A DNA stretch of 64,000 nt from Deltaproteobacteria bacterium (GTDB taxonomy: Bacteria > Myxococcota_A > UBA796 > GCA-2862545). Position numbers and translations under genes: made by a program. Positions within the stretch are counted from its first letter, which is position 1, and each line of letters opens with the position of its first letter. Shown piece by piece: positions 1 to 7,617 of the stretch. The notes beneath the pieces are model-generated. The model worked only from the letters and a program-made list of their open reading frames with translations. It had not been told where the DNA came from and did not search any database. The stretch covers positions 1 to 64,000 of the forward strand of contig JAFGVK010000107.1 in NCBI GenBank assembly GCA_016938035.1. Reading direction: 5' to 3'.

Positions 1-481
1 CGGGCTCGGGCTCGGGCTCGGGCTCGGCGAGCAGGCCGTGCTCCAGCGCGAACTCCATCCACCTGGCCAGGGAGCTCTCAAACTCACCCAGCTCGGCGTC
101 GATGGTGGCCACCTTCCCGTCCACCTCGGCCACGGCCTCCTTGAGATCCGCCGCAAGGGTCTCGAACTCCTCGGGCTCCAGATCGCCGATGGCCAGCCGG
201 AGCTCCAGCTCCTCCAGCTCGAAGGCGCTGGAAGCGCGGGTCTTCAGCACCGCGTCCTTGTCGGCCGAGAGCTCCAGGATGACCTGGTCCATGTCACCGC
301 TGACGAGCATGATCTCGCCAACGACCTCCTCTCTCTTGGCCTCGTTGTCCGCGATGACCTTCTCCACAACGCGTGAGGAGAACCGTCCTTGTTGAGACTT
401 CGCCTTCTCGATGTAGCCTTGGAACTTGGCGAACAGATCGACCTTGGCGTTGAAATCAGTCAGAAGAGCCTGACGGTCCAT
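1..481 (-). CDS. Helical protein with acidic Glu-Pro tail, cut at left edge
   Basis: I do not recognise a family. The frame reads leftward from an ATG at 481, preceded by AAGGGG about seven bases upstream, and is open to the window edge, giving at least 160 residues. The protein begins MDRQALLTDFNAKVDLF, is rich in Glu, Leu, Ala and Lys, and looks almost wholly alpha-helical with coiled-coil character. It has no signal peptide or membrane segment. The last visible part is a run of Glu-Pro pairs encoded by a 6-base tandem repeat (CGGGCT on the plus strand) at positions 1-27. Such a run usually marks a flexible linker, so another domain may lie beyond the edge. The gene is divergent from dnaB. 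The reading frame is convincing, the function unknown. Confidence 0.7.
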   Translation of the reverse strand, partial: MDRQALLTDFNAKVDLFAKFQGYIEKAKSQQGRFSSRVVEKVIADNEAKREEVVGEIMLVSGDMDQVILELSADKDAVLKTRASSAFELEELELRLAIGDLEPEEFETLAADLKEAVAEVDGKVATIDAELGEFESSLARWMEFALEHGLLAEPEPEPEP

Positions 482-781
482 TGGGTCCCCTTTAGGTTGA
501 TGCAGGGCGGCTCTAGTGGAGCCCTCTCCCCGGGATCGAGTCCTTGCGCGAACCTATGGCTACCGGAAGGCCGCGCTCAGGTCAAGCACAATGGAAGGCT
601 CTGGCAATACCCACCGATGAAGGCCCAATAAGTAGATGACCAAGATCTGCCCCTCAGGGGATCTCCGGTGCGAGAACGCGGCCATTGGCCTCACCAGCGG
701 GACCGTGAAGCCCTGCGACGACAGGCGCCTCCCGCCAAGCTCGGTGGTTGGAAACGGGCTCCAGAGGCGATAGGGGGCCGC
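482..781. other. Divergent spacer between the coiled-coil gene and dnaB
   Basis: This is 300 bases between two divergent starts, so it should hold both promoters. An in-frame upstream extension of dnaB to 668 exists, but the added residues look unlike any DnaB N-terminus. The only structure I see is a small hairpin at 643-664, with CCCC/GGGG and AGAT/ATCT arms. I could not pick out a convincing -35/-10 pair. Confidence 0.3.
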
Positions 782-2158
782 ATGCCACAGCACCCCGATC
801 CACAAGTCGTCCAGGCAGAGCGCGCCCTGCTCGGCGGCCTGCTTCAGAAGCCTATCGCCCTCACCGAGCTGCCCTCGGCGCTGGAGCCAGAGGACTTCTA
901 CGAGCGGGGCCACCAGGCGCTGTTCCGACTGCTCCAGGAAATGAACCGGGCCAACGAGCCCATCGACCTGATCACGGTCGTGGAGCGGATGAACCGGCAG
1001 GGCGGGCCAGAGCGGCCAGGAGACATCCTCTACGTCGCGGATCTCCCCTCCTTCGCCCCCTCGGTGGAGAACCTCCCGCGCTACGCCCAGCTCATCCGCG
1101 ACAAGGCGATGGTGCGGCGGTACATCCAGAAGACTGAGGCGCTGCTGCGAGAGGCTCAGTCGGACCCCGAGGACCTCGCCGACTTCCTGGATCGGGTACA
1201 GAAACAGGCGGTGGAGCTGACCCAGTCGGTCACCGAGTTTGAGTGGGGGCAGCTCTCGTCGGTGATGGACAAGAACCTCGTTCACTACGGCAAGCTCCAG
1301 GAGGAGTTCCTCCGCCGACAGGAGTCCGGCGATCCACACAGCGCCATCACCGGCCTCCCCACGGGCCTGCGGGGCCTCGACGCGCTGCTCGCGGGGCTAC
1401 AGCGCACCGATCTCCTCATCCTCGCCGCGCGTCCCGGGATGGGGAAGACCTCGCTGGCGCTGAACATGGCCATGAGCGCCGCCAAATACAAGCGCTCGGT
1501 GGTGGCGGTCTTTTCGCTGGAGATGGGGAAGGAGCAGCTCGCCACCAGGCTGCTGTGCGCCGAGGCCAGGGTGGACGCCAGCCGGCTCCGCACCGGCGAC
1601 ATCTACCAAGCGGACCTCGACAAGCTCACTCAGAAGGTCGAAGAGCTGCGCGACCTGCGCCTGTTCATCTACGATCGCCCCGGCCTGACCATGAGCGAGG
1701 TGCGGGCGCTCAGCCGCAGGGTGCTCATGGAGCAGGGGCAGATCGACATGGTGGTGATCGACTACCTCCAGCTGATGAGCGGGGATGATCGCAACGCCTC
1801 GCGGGAGCAGCAGATCTCGTCCATCTCCCGCGGGCTGAAGGGGCTGGCGAAGGAGTTGAAGATCCCGGTGCTGGCCCTCTCTCAGCTCAACCGACGGGTG
1901 GATGAGCGCCAGGACAAGCGCCCCAAGCTGTCCGACCTCCGAGAGTCCGGCGCCATCGAACAAGACGCGGACATCATCATGTTCATCTACCGCGACGAGC
2001 AGTACAACGCCGACTCCGAGGCCAAGGGCGACGCCGAGGTCATCGTCGCCAAGCACCGCGCGGGCCCCACGGGGGACATCAAGGTGGCCTTCCTCAAGCA
2101 GCACACCCTGTTCCGCGATCGAGAGGAGCTCGACGACGGGACGGACATCGACGACTGA
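782..2158 (+). CDS. dnaB: Replicative DNA helicase DnaB
   Basis: Hexameric 5'-3' helicase that unwinds DNA at the replication fork and contacts DnaG primase. The 458-residue length is usual for the family. The N-terminal domain starts with the typical VQAERALLGGLL segment (about residues 9-21). The RecA-like C-terminal domain shows Walker A ARPGMGKT (216-223), Walker B VVIDYLQL (324-331, Asp327), the SQLNRRVDER segment (367-376) and the conserved RESGAIEQDAD stretch (387-397). There is no intein. I chose the ATG at 782, with GGGGG just upstream, because homologues begin here. An upstream in-frame start at 668 would add 38 atypical residues. The usual neighbour rplI is absent. The gene is monocistronic and followed by a GC-rich hairpin. 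Confidence 0.97.
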   Translation: MPQHPDPQVVQAERALLGGLLQKPIALTELPSALEPEDFYERGHQALFRLLQEMNRANEPIDLITVVERMNRQGGPERPGDILYVADLPSFAPSVENLPRYAQLIRDKAMVRRYIQKTEALLREAQSDPEDLADFLDRVQKQAVELTQSVTEFEWGQLSSVMDKNLVHYGKLQEEFLRRQESGDPHSAITGLPTGLRGLDALLAGLQRTDLLILAARPGMGKTSLALNMAMSAAKYKRSVVAVFSLEMGKEQLATRLLCAEARVDASRLRTGDIYQADLDKLTQKVEELRDLRLFIYDRPGLTMSEVRALSRRVLMEQGQIDMVVIDYLQLMSGDDRNASREQQISSISRGLKGLAKELKIPVLALSQLNRRVDERQDKRPKLSDLRESGAIEQDADIIMFIYRDEQYNADSEAKGDAEVIVAKHRAGPTGDIKVAFLKQHTLFRDREELDDGTDIDD

Positions 2159-2168
2159 TCCGCGCCGC

Positions 2169-2210
2169 GAGGGCCGCGATCCGCGACTGCCCCCACGGGG
2201 CGCGGCCCTC
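2169..2210 (+). terminator. GC-rich stem-loop after dnaB
   Basis: A perfect 10-bp inverted repeat (GAGGGCCGCG at 2169-2178 and CGCGGCCCTC at 2201-2210) encloses a second small CCCC/GGGG hairpin. It begins 11 bases after the dnaB stop. No T-tract follows, as is common in GC-rich genomes, so terminator function is inferred. Confidence 0.45.
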
Positions 2211-2355
2211 CGGCGGCGCTCCGGGGGGCCCAGCGACCCGAGCAGCCCCCCGTCCCACGGGCTGAGGCCCGCGGCGCCCTCCCAACGGGGGTCGCCCTGG
2301 CCGGGACTGCGACCGCGGAGGGTAGCGCGACGAGCGCTGTGCCCACCGAGCTACC

Positions 2356-2573
2356 GGCACGGGTCCATCAGCCGGAAGGGCTCACAGGAAGCGCTTCATC
2401 CTCCCGTAGGAAAAATCAGATGAGGTTGCTCGTCCAGTCTTCCAGACCGCAGACGGGCGCCGGGAGCGCTAGGCGTGTCGGCGCGCGACCGCCGTTCCAC
2501 GGGAAGGAAGGTTGCTTTGGTGCACGACTAGCGCAGAAACAAGGCGACGCGTCAAGAGGCCAGCGGATCGGTG
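2356..2573 (-). repeat. Dispersed ~217-bp structured intergenic element, copy A (inverted)
   Basis: One of four related intergenic copies in the window, the only one in reverse orientation (218 bp). Read on the minus strand it starts CACCGATCCGCTGGCCTCT and ends GATGGACCCGTGCC. It keeps the blocks shared by all copies: GGCCTCT, GGAACGGCGGTC, CGCCGA, GATGAAGCGCT and CCTGTGAG. Local stems are retained: CGGCG/CGCCG with a six-base loop, GTCT-GGA-AGAC, and the palindrome GAAGCGCTTC. The flanking GGCAC and terminal GTGCC are complementary here. It lies between convergent dnaB and the dehydrogenase gene, five bases from the latter's stop. There is no conserved reading frame. See the finding for the family. 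Confidence 0.85.
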
Positions 2574-2578
2574 CCCAG

Positions 2579-3745
2579 CTACCCCACCAGGGACTCCACC
2601 AGGGGCAGCCCCCGCGCGGCGAGGCGCACCAGGAGCGGCCTCGGCGGCACCGCGACCTCCAGCGGCCGTGCGCCGGGCGCCACCAGGCCCGAGGCCTGCA
2701 TGTGGGTCACCGCCGCCGCGGGGAAGGCGGTGCTCCGCTCCATCGCCGAGAAGCCTGTGGCGCTGTCCCACCTGTCGACCATCTCGAAGCGGATCTCCCC
2801 CTCCCCACCCCCCAGGAGGGTCCCTGCGCAGCTCACCCGGAGCAGCACCAGGTCCCGCACGTCGTCGAAGCGGATCCTGGGCTCTACCACCGCCTCCAGC
2901 AGGCGCCGTGGGACCACCGCCGCCCCGCCCACCTCCACCGGGTCGAGCGAGAGCAGGCCCAGGTCCTGGAGCAGCTTGATGCGGTCCCTGTGGCCCTGGT
3001 AGCGGATGGTCTTGTAGTCGAACCGATCCACCCGCCCCTCGAAGCTGTACGGGGCGGTGGAGGTGCCCCCAGAGGTCACGAAGGCCTCGAGCGGAGGGAA
3101 CCCCTCGAAACGGATCGACTCCAGCTCCTCCAGGCAGGGCACCTCCCCGATCTGCCCATCCCGCAGCACTACCCCCACCCCCTGGTACTCGTTGGTGAGG
3201 CCGGTGATCGAGAACACCAGCTCGTAGCCCAGCGGCCCCCGCGGGTCCTGGGTCAGCCCCCCCACCCGTTGCCGCACCTCCCTCGGGGTCTCCATCGCCT
3301 CGATCCCCGCGGCGGCCAGGGTGTTGACCAGCCCCGGAGCGAGCCCGCAGTCCGGCACCACGCTCACGCCAGCGGCCACAGCGCGGGGGTGCAGCGCCAG
3401 CTCCTGCTGCACGATCGACGTGTTCCCGCCCAGGTCGTTGAAGTGCGCACCCGCTGCCACTGCCGCCTGAGCCAGGCCGAGGTTCAGCCAATAGGCGGAG
3501 GCAGAGAGCACCGCGTCCACCCCCCCCAAGGCCGCGGTCACCGCCGCCACGTCCCGCGCGTCCAGCTGGGCACCCCGCACCACCTCGCCAGCGCCGAGGC
3601 GAGACAGGTGGGCCATGGCGCCCTCCAGCGCCGCCGGATCTAGGTCGAACAGGCGGATCTCGTCGGCCTCACCGTGGGTAAAGAGGTCATAGGCCGCGGC
3701 GCGCCCCGTGCGCCCTGCCCCGATGATCGCGTAGCGGTACCCCAT
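2579..3745 (-). CDS. Saccharopine/lysine dehydrogenase-like oxidoreductase
   Basis: Probable NAD(P)-dependent oxidoreductase of the saccharopine dehydrogenase/lysine 6-dehydrogenase superfamily, cytoplasmic. The N-terminus is a Rossmann fold with IIGAGRTGRAA (residues 7-17) followed by the acidic nucleotide-binding stretch LFDLDP. The central DCGLAPGLVNTLAA segment is characteristic of this superfamily. The length of 388 residues fits lysine dehydrogenases better than the longer saccharopine reductases. The start is well supported by AGGAGT six bases before the ATG. The gene stands alone. The true substrate (lysine, saccharopine or another amino-acid adduct) cannot be told from sequence alone. 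Confidence 0.8.
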   Translation of the reverse strand: MGYRYAIIGAGRTGRAAAYDLFTHGEADEIRLFDLDPAALEGAMAHLSRLGAGEVVRGAQLDARDVAAVTAALGGVDAVLSASAYWLNLGLAQAAVAAGAHFNDLGGNTSIVQQELALHPRAVAAGVSVVPDCGLAPGLVNTLAAAGIEAMETPREVRQRVGGLTQDPRGPLGYELVFSITGLTNEYQGVGVVLRDGQIGEVPCLEELESIRFEGFPPLEAFVTSGGTSTAPYSFEGRVDRFDYKTIRYQGHRDRIKLLQDLGLLSLDPVEVGGAAVVPRRLLEAVVEPRIRFDDVRDLVLLRVSCAGTLLGGGEGEIRFEMVDRWDSATGFSAMERSTAFPAAAVTHMQASGLVAPGARPLEVAVPPRPLLVRLAARGLPLVESLVG

Positions 3746-3840
3746 CTGCGACTCCTTGCGTGTGGTGGAGCCCAGGGTACCTCAGTTCCAGGACGCGTCC
3801 CCCCTCGCGCGGGCCCGATGCCGTAGGCTTGGGGCGGCGA

Positions 3841-4998
3841 TCAGGTCGCGGGGTCCTTCTGTGAGGCGATGATGTGCTCCCAGCGGACGGTGCCCCTGGC
3901 GTGATCCGGGCGCGCGACACTGGCCCTGCCCACCTCGCGGAGGCCGGCGGCCCTCAGGGCGGTGACCGTTGGCTCGACGGTGTCCACCACCCCGGCGGGG
4001 TGCAGCCCGTCGCCGATGACGATGATGGCGTGCCCGCCATCCTCCAGCGCGGCCGCCATCGACCGGGTCCAGGTCTTGGTGTCCTCCGCCCAGACCCTGC
4101 GCGCCTGCTTGGCCCCCTCCTGACGCCAGGAGCGGCGCGAGCCGATCTCCCGGTCGATCGCCTCCGCCTCCACGTCGCCCAGCCAGACCCGGCGGATGTG
4201 CTGCAGCGGCAGGTAGTCGTAGGTGGACGGGTAAGGCGGCGAGGTGACCACCAGGTCCACCTTAGGGCGAACCCGCAGCTGCCGCGCGTCCTGGAGGTCG
4301 AGGCGGGTCTCTGGGGTCCCCTCAGGCACAAGCTCGCGCAGCGCGACCATCCGCCGGGCCAGCTCACGGGCCTTCTTGTGGAACAGCACCGGCGCGGTGC
4401 CCTCGGGCCTGCGGTGCTTCACCCGCTTGGCGGAGGTGTCGGAATTGCGCCAGCTGGTCTTCACCACGATGCTGGAGAAGATCACCTCCAGCCAGGCGCG
4501 CGTCGGCCCCTCCACCTCGGCGATCTGGGTCCGGAGCGCCCACAGCTCCGCCAGGACGAAGTCCGCGTACCACTGCCCCAGGGCCTCGCGGATCCACTCG
4601 GGGGGCTCCTCCAGCTTTCCTCTCGCGGCGGCGGTCATCCTCCTGGCGTGGGAGCGCAGCTCGGTGAGCAGCTCGTCCGATGGGGTGGAGGTGCGCGCCC
4701 TCGCCACCCTCACCGCGACCTGGGACAGGTCCCTGCCCTCTGTCTCCAGCCCGGCGATCCGCCCCTCCACCAGCACGGTGCCACCGCCACAGAAGGGGTC
4801 TAGCAGCCGCCGCGCGGGGAAGAGCCGCACCAGATCTCTGGCCGCGTCCGGGTGCAGCCCCGCGGGGTAGGTGTGGAAGCCGTGGGTCCCCCTCTCCACC
4901 TCGTCGGCGTGGCGCAGGGCGCCTAACAGCGCCTCGGCGATCTTGGGGTCTCCGGTGGTGAGGCGCTCCTGGTGATCCAGCCGGGCTGCCTGTCGCAT
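3841..4998 (-). CDS. Orphan DNA/RNA methyltransferase (TSPPY type)
   Basis: S-adenosylmethionine-dependent methyltransferase of 385 residues. The SAM-binding motif DPFCGGGTVLVEG lies at about residues 67-79 and the catalytic motif TSPPYPSTYDY at about 252-262. The order SAM motif first, catalytic motif second, and the Ser-Pro-Pro-Tyr form point to N4-cytosine or TRM11-like RNA/DNA amino-methyltransferases. The segment VKTSWRNSDTSAKRVKH is unusual and may aid target recognition. I prefer the ATG at 4998, which has AGGAG upstream, over an in-frame GTG at 5031. No restriction endonuclease or specificity gene is adjacent, so it is an orphan enzyme. Whether the target is DNA or RNA is open. Confidence 0.75.
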   Translation of the reverse strand: MRQAARLDHQERLTTGDPKIAEALLGALRHADEVERGTHGFHTYPAGLHPDAARDLVRLFPARRLLDPFCGGGTVLVEGRIAGLETEGRDLSQVAVRVARARTSTPSDELLTELRSHARRMTAAARGKLEEPPEWIREALGQWYADFVLAELWALRTQIAEVEGPTRAWLEVIFSSIVVKTSWRNSDTSAKRVKHRRPEGTAPVLFHKKARELARRMVALRELVPEGTPETRLDLQDARQLRVRPKVDLVVTSPPYPSTYDYLPLQHIRRVWLGDVEAEAIDREIGSRRSWRQEGAKQARRVWAEDTKTWTRSMAAALEDGGHAIIVIGDGLHPAGVVDTVEPTVTALRAAGLREVGRASVARPDHARGTVRWEHIIASQKDPAT

Positions 4999-5244
4999 GT
5001 CGTGAACTCCTGGTGCGGGACCGGCTATCACGCAGCGGCGGGAATTTCCCCCCTCTTCGCCGCCGCCGGTGCGCGGTGCGGCGACGCGCGCCCGGTCCTT
5101 TGACCAACGCCAGCGCGCTGACGGGCCCAGGCGCGGAGAATCCAGGGGTGGACTACCCCGGCCCCACCCCGCTTCGCTCCGGTGTTGACCGGCGCCCGCC
5201 GCTGGTGTCTGCTAGTCCACCGTCCCCCCTGCCCTGGAGCGCCG

Positions 5245-5997
5245 ATGTCCGTCCCCCAACCAGGAGCCCGCCCCAGCCTGGTCCAGCTCGCCAGATACCA
5301 GACCGGCGAGCTCAGCGGCGCCGAGCTGGCGTGGGTGGAGGCGTGGCTCCTGGAGAACGAGGAGGGGCGCGCCTATGTCGAGGAGCTCAGGCGCGCTCAG
5401 GCCGAGAGGTCCCCGCTCGACGCGATGACCCTCCGCGCGCGCGAGGAGGAGGACCGGGGCAGCAACTCCACCTTCTTGTTGCTGATGTCCATCCCGGTGA
5501 TGGTGATGATCCTCTCGTTGGCGGTCTACCTGCTCTTCCCCATAGGGCCTTCCGAGGAGGTCACCGACGAGCCCTCCGTGCAGATGAGGGGCGAGGCGCA
5601 GCTGGAGACGTACTTCCTAGAGGACGAGTACCTCGTCCCCTACCAGGGCGCGGCCCTGGGCGAGGGCGACATCCTCGGCTTCCAGGTCGCTCCTGCCAAC
5701 CAGCGGTCGGTGGTGCTGGTGTCGGTGGACGGCGCCGGCACCATCTCCGTGTTCTACCCAGAGGGCGGAGACGAGCCCTTCGCCATCCCCAGCTCCTACG
5801 AGCTCGCCCCCCTCCCCGGCAGCGTGGAGCTGGACGACGCGCCGGGACCAGAGGTCTTCGTGGCGATCTTCGGGGTGGACGTGCCCACCGCCTCTCAGGC
5901 GGTCCACACCGCCTGGATCAACGGCGAGGCAGACGGCATCATGGCCTGGGCCTCCCACACGGCCTGGGCCGACGCGGAGCTCGTCGCGCGCCGCTGA
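5245..5997 (+). CDS. ActD/anti-sigma-like single-pass membrane protein
   Basis: A 250-residue protein. Residues 10-60 (PSLVQLARYQTGELSGAELA and following) resemble the N-terminal helical anti-sigma/zinc-finger-like module of myxobacterial ActD-type proteins, but lack the His/Cys zinc ligands. One strongly hydrophobic segment follows at about 77-99. The remaining 150 residues are predicted outside the membrane and form a beta-rich domain of the sort seen in DUF4384-like proteins. The ATG at 5245 has TGGAG upstream; an in-frame start at 5182 is less likely. No sigma factor is adjacent, so a role in regulation is inference. A TAGTCC hexamer at 5213-5218 may be the -10 element. Confidence 0.65.
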   Translation: MSVPQPGARPSLVQLARYQTGELSGAELAWVEAWLLENEEGRAYVEELRRAQAERSPLDAMTLRAREEEDRGSNSTFLLLMSIPVMVMILSLAVYLLFPIGPSEEVTDEPSVQMRGEAQLETYFLEDEYLVPYQGAALGEGDILGFQVAPANQRSVVLVSVDGAGTISVFYPEGGDEPFAIPSSYELAPLPGSVELDDAPGPEVFVAIFGVDVPTASQAVHTAWINGEADGIMAWASHTAWADAELVARR

Positions 5998-6084
5998 CCC
6001 CACAGGGGATCGCCCCCCCCGGAGAGGTCCTTCGATCCGAGGAGCGAGCGCGCCGCCCGCGCCCCGCACGCGTGACGAGGCGAG

Positions 6085-6301
6085 CACCGCTCCGCTGGCC
6101 TCTCGACGCGTGTCCTTGTTCCTCCGCTCGTCGCGCACAAAAGCACGCTTCTTCCAAAGGGAACGGCGGTCACACGCCGACATGCGTAGCGACTCGGCGC
6201 CCGTTTACAGTGTGGATCATTCGACGAGCGACTTCATCGGATGATTCCAGTGGAATGATGAAGCGCTTCCTGTGAGACTGTCCGGCTGCTTGACCCGTGC
6301 C
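6085..6301 (+). repeat. Dispersed ~217-bp structured intergenic element, copy B
   Basis: This 217-bp copy starts CACCGCTCCGCTGGCCTCT and ends TTGACCCGTGCC. GGAACGGCGGTC lies at 6160-6171 and GATGAAGCGCT at 6257-6267. The third hairpin is changed here to AGTG-TGGAT-CATT, where the others have AGTCT-GGA-AGACT: the C-G pair has become G-C, a compensatory change. The long hairpin CTTCATC/GATGAAG contains the inner stem ATTCC-AGT-GGAAT. The copy lies between convergent genes, 87 bases after the left stop and 105 before the right one. Confidence 0.85.
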
Positions 6302-6323
6302 ACGAGGCGAAGGGTCGCGGGAG

Positions 6324-6346
6324 CCTGTCGGCCTGGGGCCGGCAGG
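6324..6346. terminator. Bidirectional hairpin downstream of copy B
   Basis: CCTGTCGGCC and GGCCGGCAGG form a continuous 10-bp stem (one G-U pair) with a three-base loop. It sits between two convergent genes and could end transcription from either side. No T-tract is present. Confidence 0.5.
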
Positions 6347-6406
6347 ACACGGGGACCGAGCGCGCTCGCGCGCAGCCAGCACGGCGTCGAGCGAGCCGGT
6401 GCCCGA

Positions 6407-6949
6407 TCAGCCCTCGTTCGAATCCCTGCCCGGCAGGTCATCCACCACCCTCACCCACCGCTGCAGCGCCGGCAGCACCTCCTGGCCCCACTCGGGCGCG
6501 GTGCGCAGGGCGGTGAACTGGCGGAACAGCGCCCCGACCACCAGGTAGGCCTCCTCATAGAGGAACATGCGGTCGTGGATCGCCTCCTCGCCGCCCCCCA
6601 CCACCTGCGGGAGCTTGAGCTGGGTGATGTGCAGCTCGGCCCCCTTGAGGGTGAGCAGGTACTCCCGCTCGTCGCGGCGGAAGCCCAGCCGGACCTCGTG
6701 CAGCACCTTTCCCCCGGCCAGCGCGGCGCGGGCCTCCAGGGTGATGGAGGCGTTCTCGCCCGTCATCACCGCCAGGACCTTGGCCTCGTCGGGGTTGCGG
6801 AACGCCAGCCGCTGATCGACCCACACGTTGACCGTACCGATCGGCTCGCCCAGATCGAAGAGGTTCTCGTGCTGCTCGGAGTGCCACCACAGCCAGGTTG
6901 TGAACTCGACCGCTAGGTGCGGGAGGACAGGGGCTCCTTCTGCAGACAT
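6407..6949 (-). CDS. Partner protein of the RdgC-like gene
   Basis: A 180-residue cytoplasmic protein, MSAEGAPVLPHLAVEFTTWL at its start, with no signal peptide or membrane segment. It has aromatic N-terminal stretches (WLWWHSEQHENLFDLGEP) and a mixed alpha/beta pattern. I do not recognise a named family. Its ATG overlaps the stop of the RdgC-like gene in a TGATG, so the two are translationally coupled and probably act together, perhaps as one split protein in the way RdgC has several domains. The gene ends near a strong hairpin. Function inferred only from coupling. Confidence 0.65.
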   Translation of the reverse strand: MSAEGAPVLPHLAVEFTTWLWWHSEQHENLFDLGEPIGTVNVWVDQRLAFRNPDEAKVLAVMTGENASITLEARAALAGGKVLHEVRLGFRRDEREYLLTLKGAELHITQLKLPQVVGGGEEAIHDRMFLYEEAYLVVGALFRQFTALRTAPEWGQEVLPALQRWVRVVDDLPGRDSNEG

Positions 6950-7560
6950 CAGCGCACCCCGTGGAGGTTTGCGGGAGAACCGGCGAGCAGGGACTCGACC
7001 ACTGCCTCGTCCTCGACCCAGTCGAGGGGAGAGAGCGGCACCAGGGTGAGCCCGAAGGTGTTGCGAAAGCGCTTGCGGAACCTGTCCATCATGGACTCGG
7101 AGAGCGAGTGCAGCAGCAGGTATCCCTGGGGGATGTTCCAGCAGGCCTCAGTGACCGCGACCCTGGGGAGGGTGCGCTTCAGCCACTCTGCCTCCAGCGC
7201 CTCCTTCATCTCGGCCTTCACCGAGCCAGGGCAGCGCTCCTTGTTGCGCTCAGCGGCCCACAGCTCACAGCGCTTGGCGAGGGTCGCGGAGAACAGCTTG
7301 GCGGGAAGCGACTTCTTGTCCACCCGCAGGGCGAAGACCGCGTAGTCGCCAAACAGCCAGCGGTCCACGTCGTTGAATTCCGTGTCGAGGAGGTTCTGGT
7401 AGTTACACCAGCCCTCTACCTCCTCCTTTCCGACCTCGGTGAGAGGCTCCTGGAAGGCGTTGGTAGCGAACAGATCGGGGTAGACGGAGCGGAAGTCAGC
7501 GGGGACCTCCCCCTCGACCCTAAGCCTGCGAACCGTCATCGCACCGCCGGTGATACCCAT
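6949..7560 (-). CDS. RdgC-like recombination-associated protein
   Basis: A 203-residue protein resembling the shortened RdgC-like proteins of deltaproteobacteria. The start MGITGGAMTVRRLRVEG, the DVDRWLFGDYAVFALRVDKKSLP segment (written here only as landmarks DRWLFGDY and LRVDKK), and the RFRKRFRNTFGLTLVPLSP end match the general RdgC plan. RdgC binds DNA and modulates RecA filaments in proteobacteria. This version is shorter than the roughly 300-residue enterobacterial protein. The ATG at 7560 has GGAG five bases upstream. It is the first gene of a coupled pair. Assignment rests on pattern recognition and is moderate. Confidence 0.6.
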   Translation of the reverse strand: MGITGGAMTVRRLRVEGEVPADFRSVYPDLFATNAFQEPLTEVGKEEVEGWCNYQNLLDTEFNDVDRWLFGDYAVFALRVDKKSLPAKLFSATLAKRCELWAAERNKERCPGSVKAEMKEALEAEWLKRTLPRVAVTEACWNIPQGYLLLHSLSESMMDRFRKRFRNTFGLTLVPLSPLDWVEDEAVVESLLAGSPANLHGVR

Positions 7561-7617
7561 GCGTGCTCCAGAGTGACGTAAGAGGTGAAGCGAGCCCTAG
7601 GACCCGACGGGCTCAGA

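Noticed and set aside
5895-6183. Recurring peptide phrase (DRRSL...RDERRNKDTRREA) read on the minus strand through copies B and C
   Set aside because: It arises from translating the repeat. Frames, starts and stops differ between copies, whereas hairpins and length are kept, so the element is not a coding domain.
6407-6435. T-loop-like GTTCGAATCCC resembling the 3' half of a tRNA
   Set aside because: No acceptor, D or anticodon arm fits upstream, the T-stem does not pair, and the bases lie inside the C-terminal codons of the leftward gene at 6407-6949.
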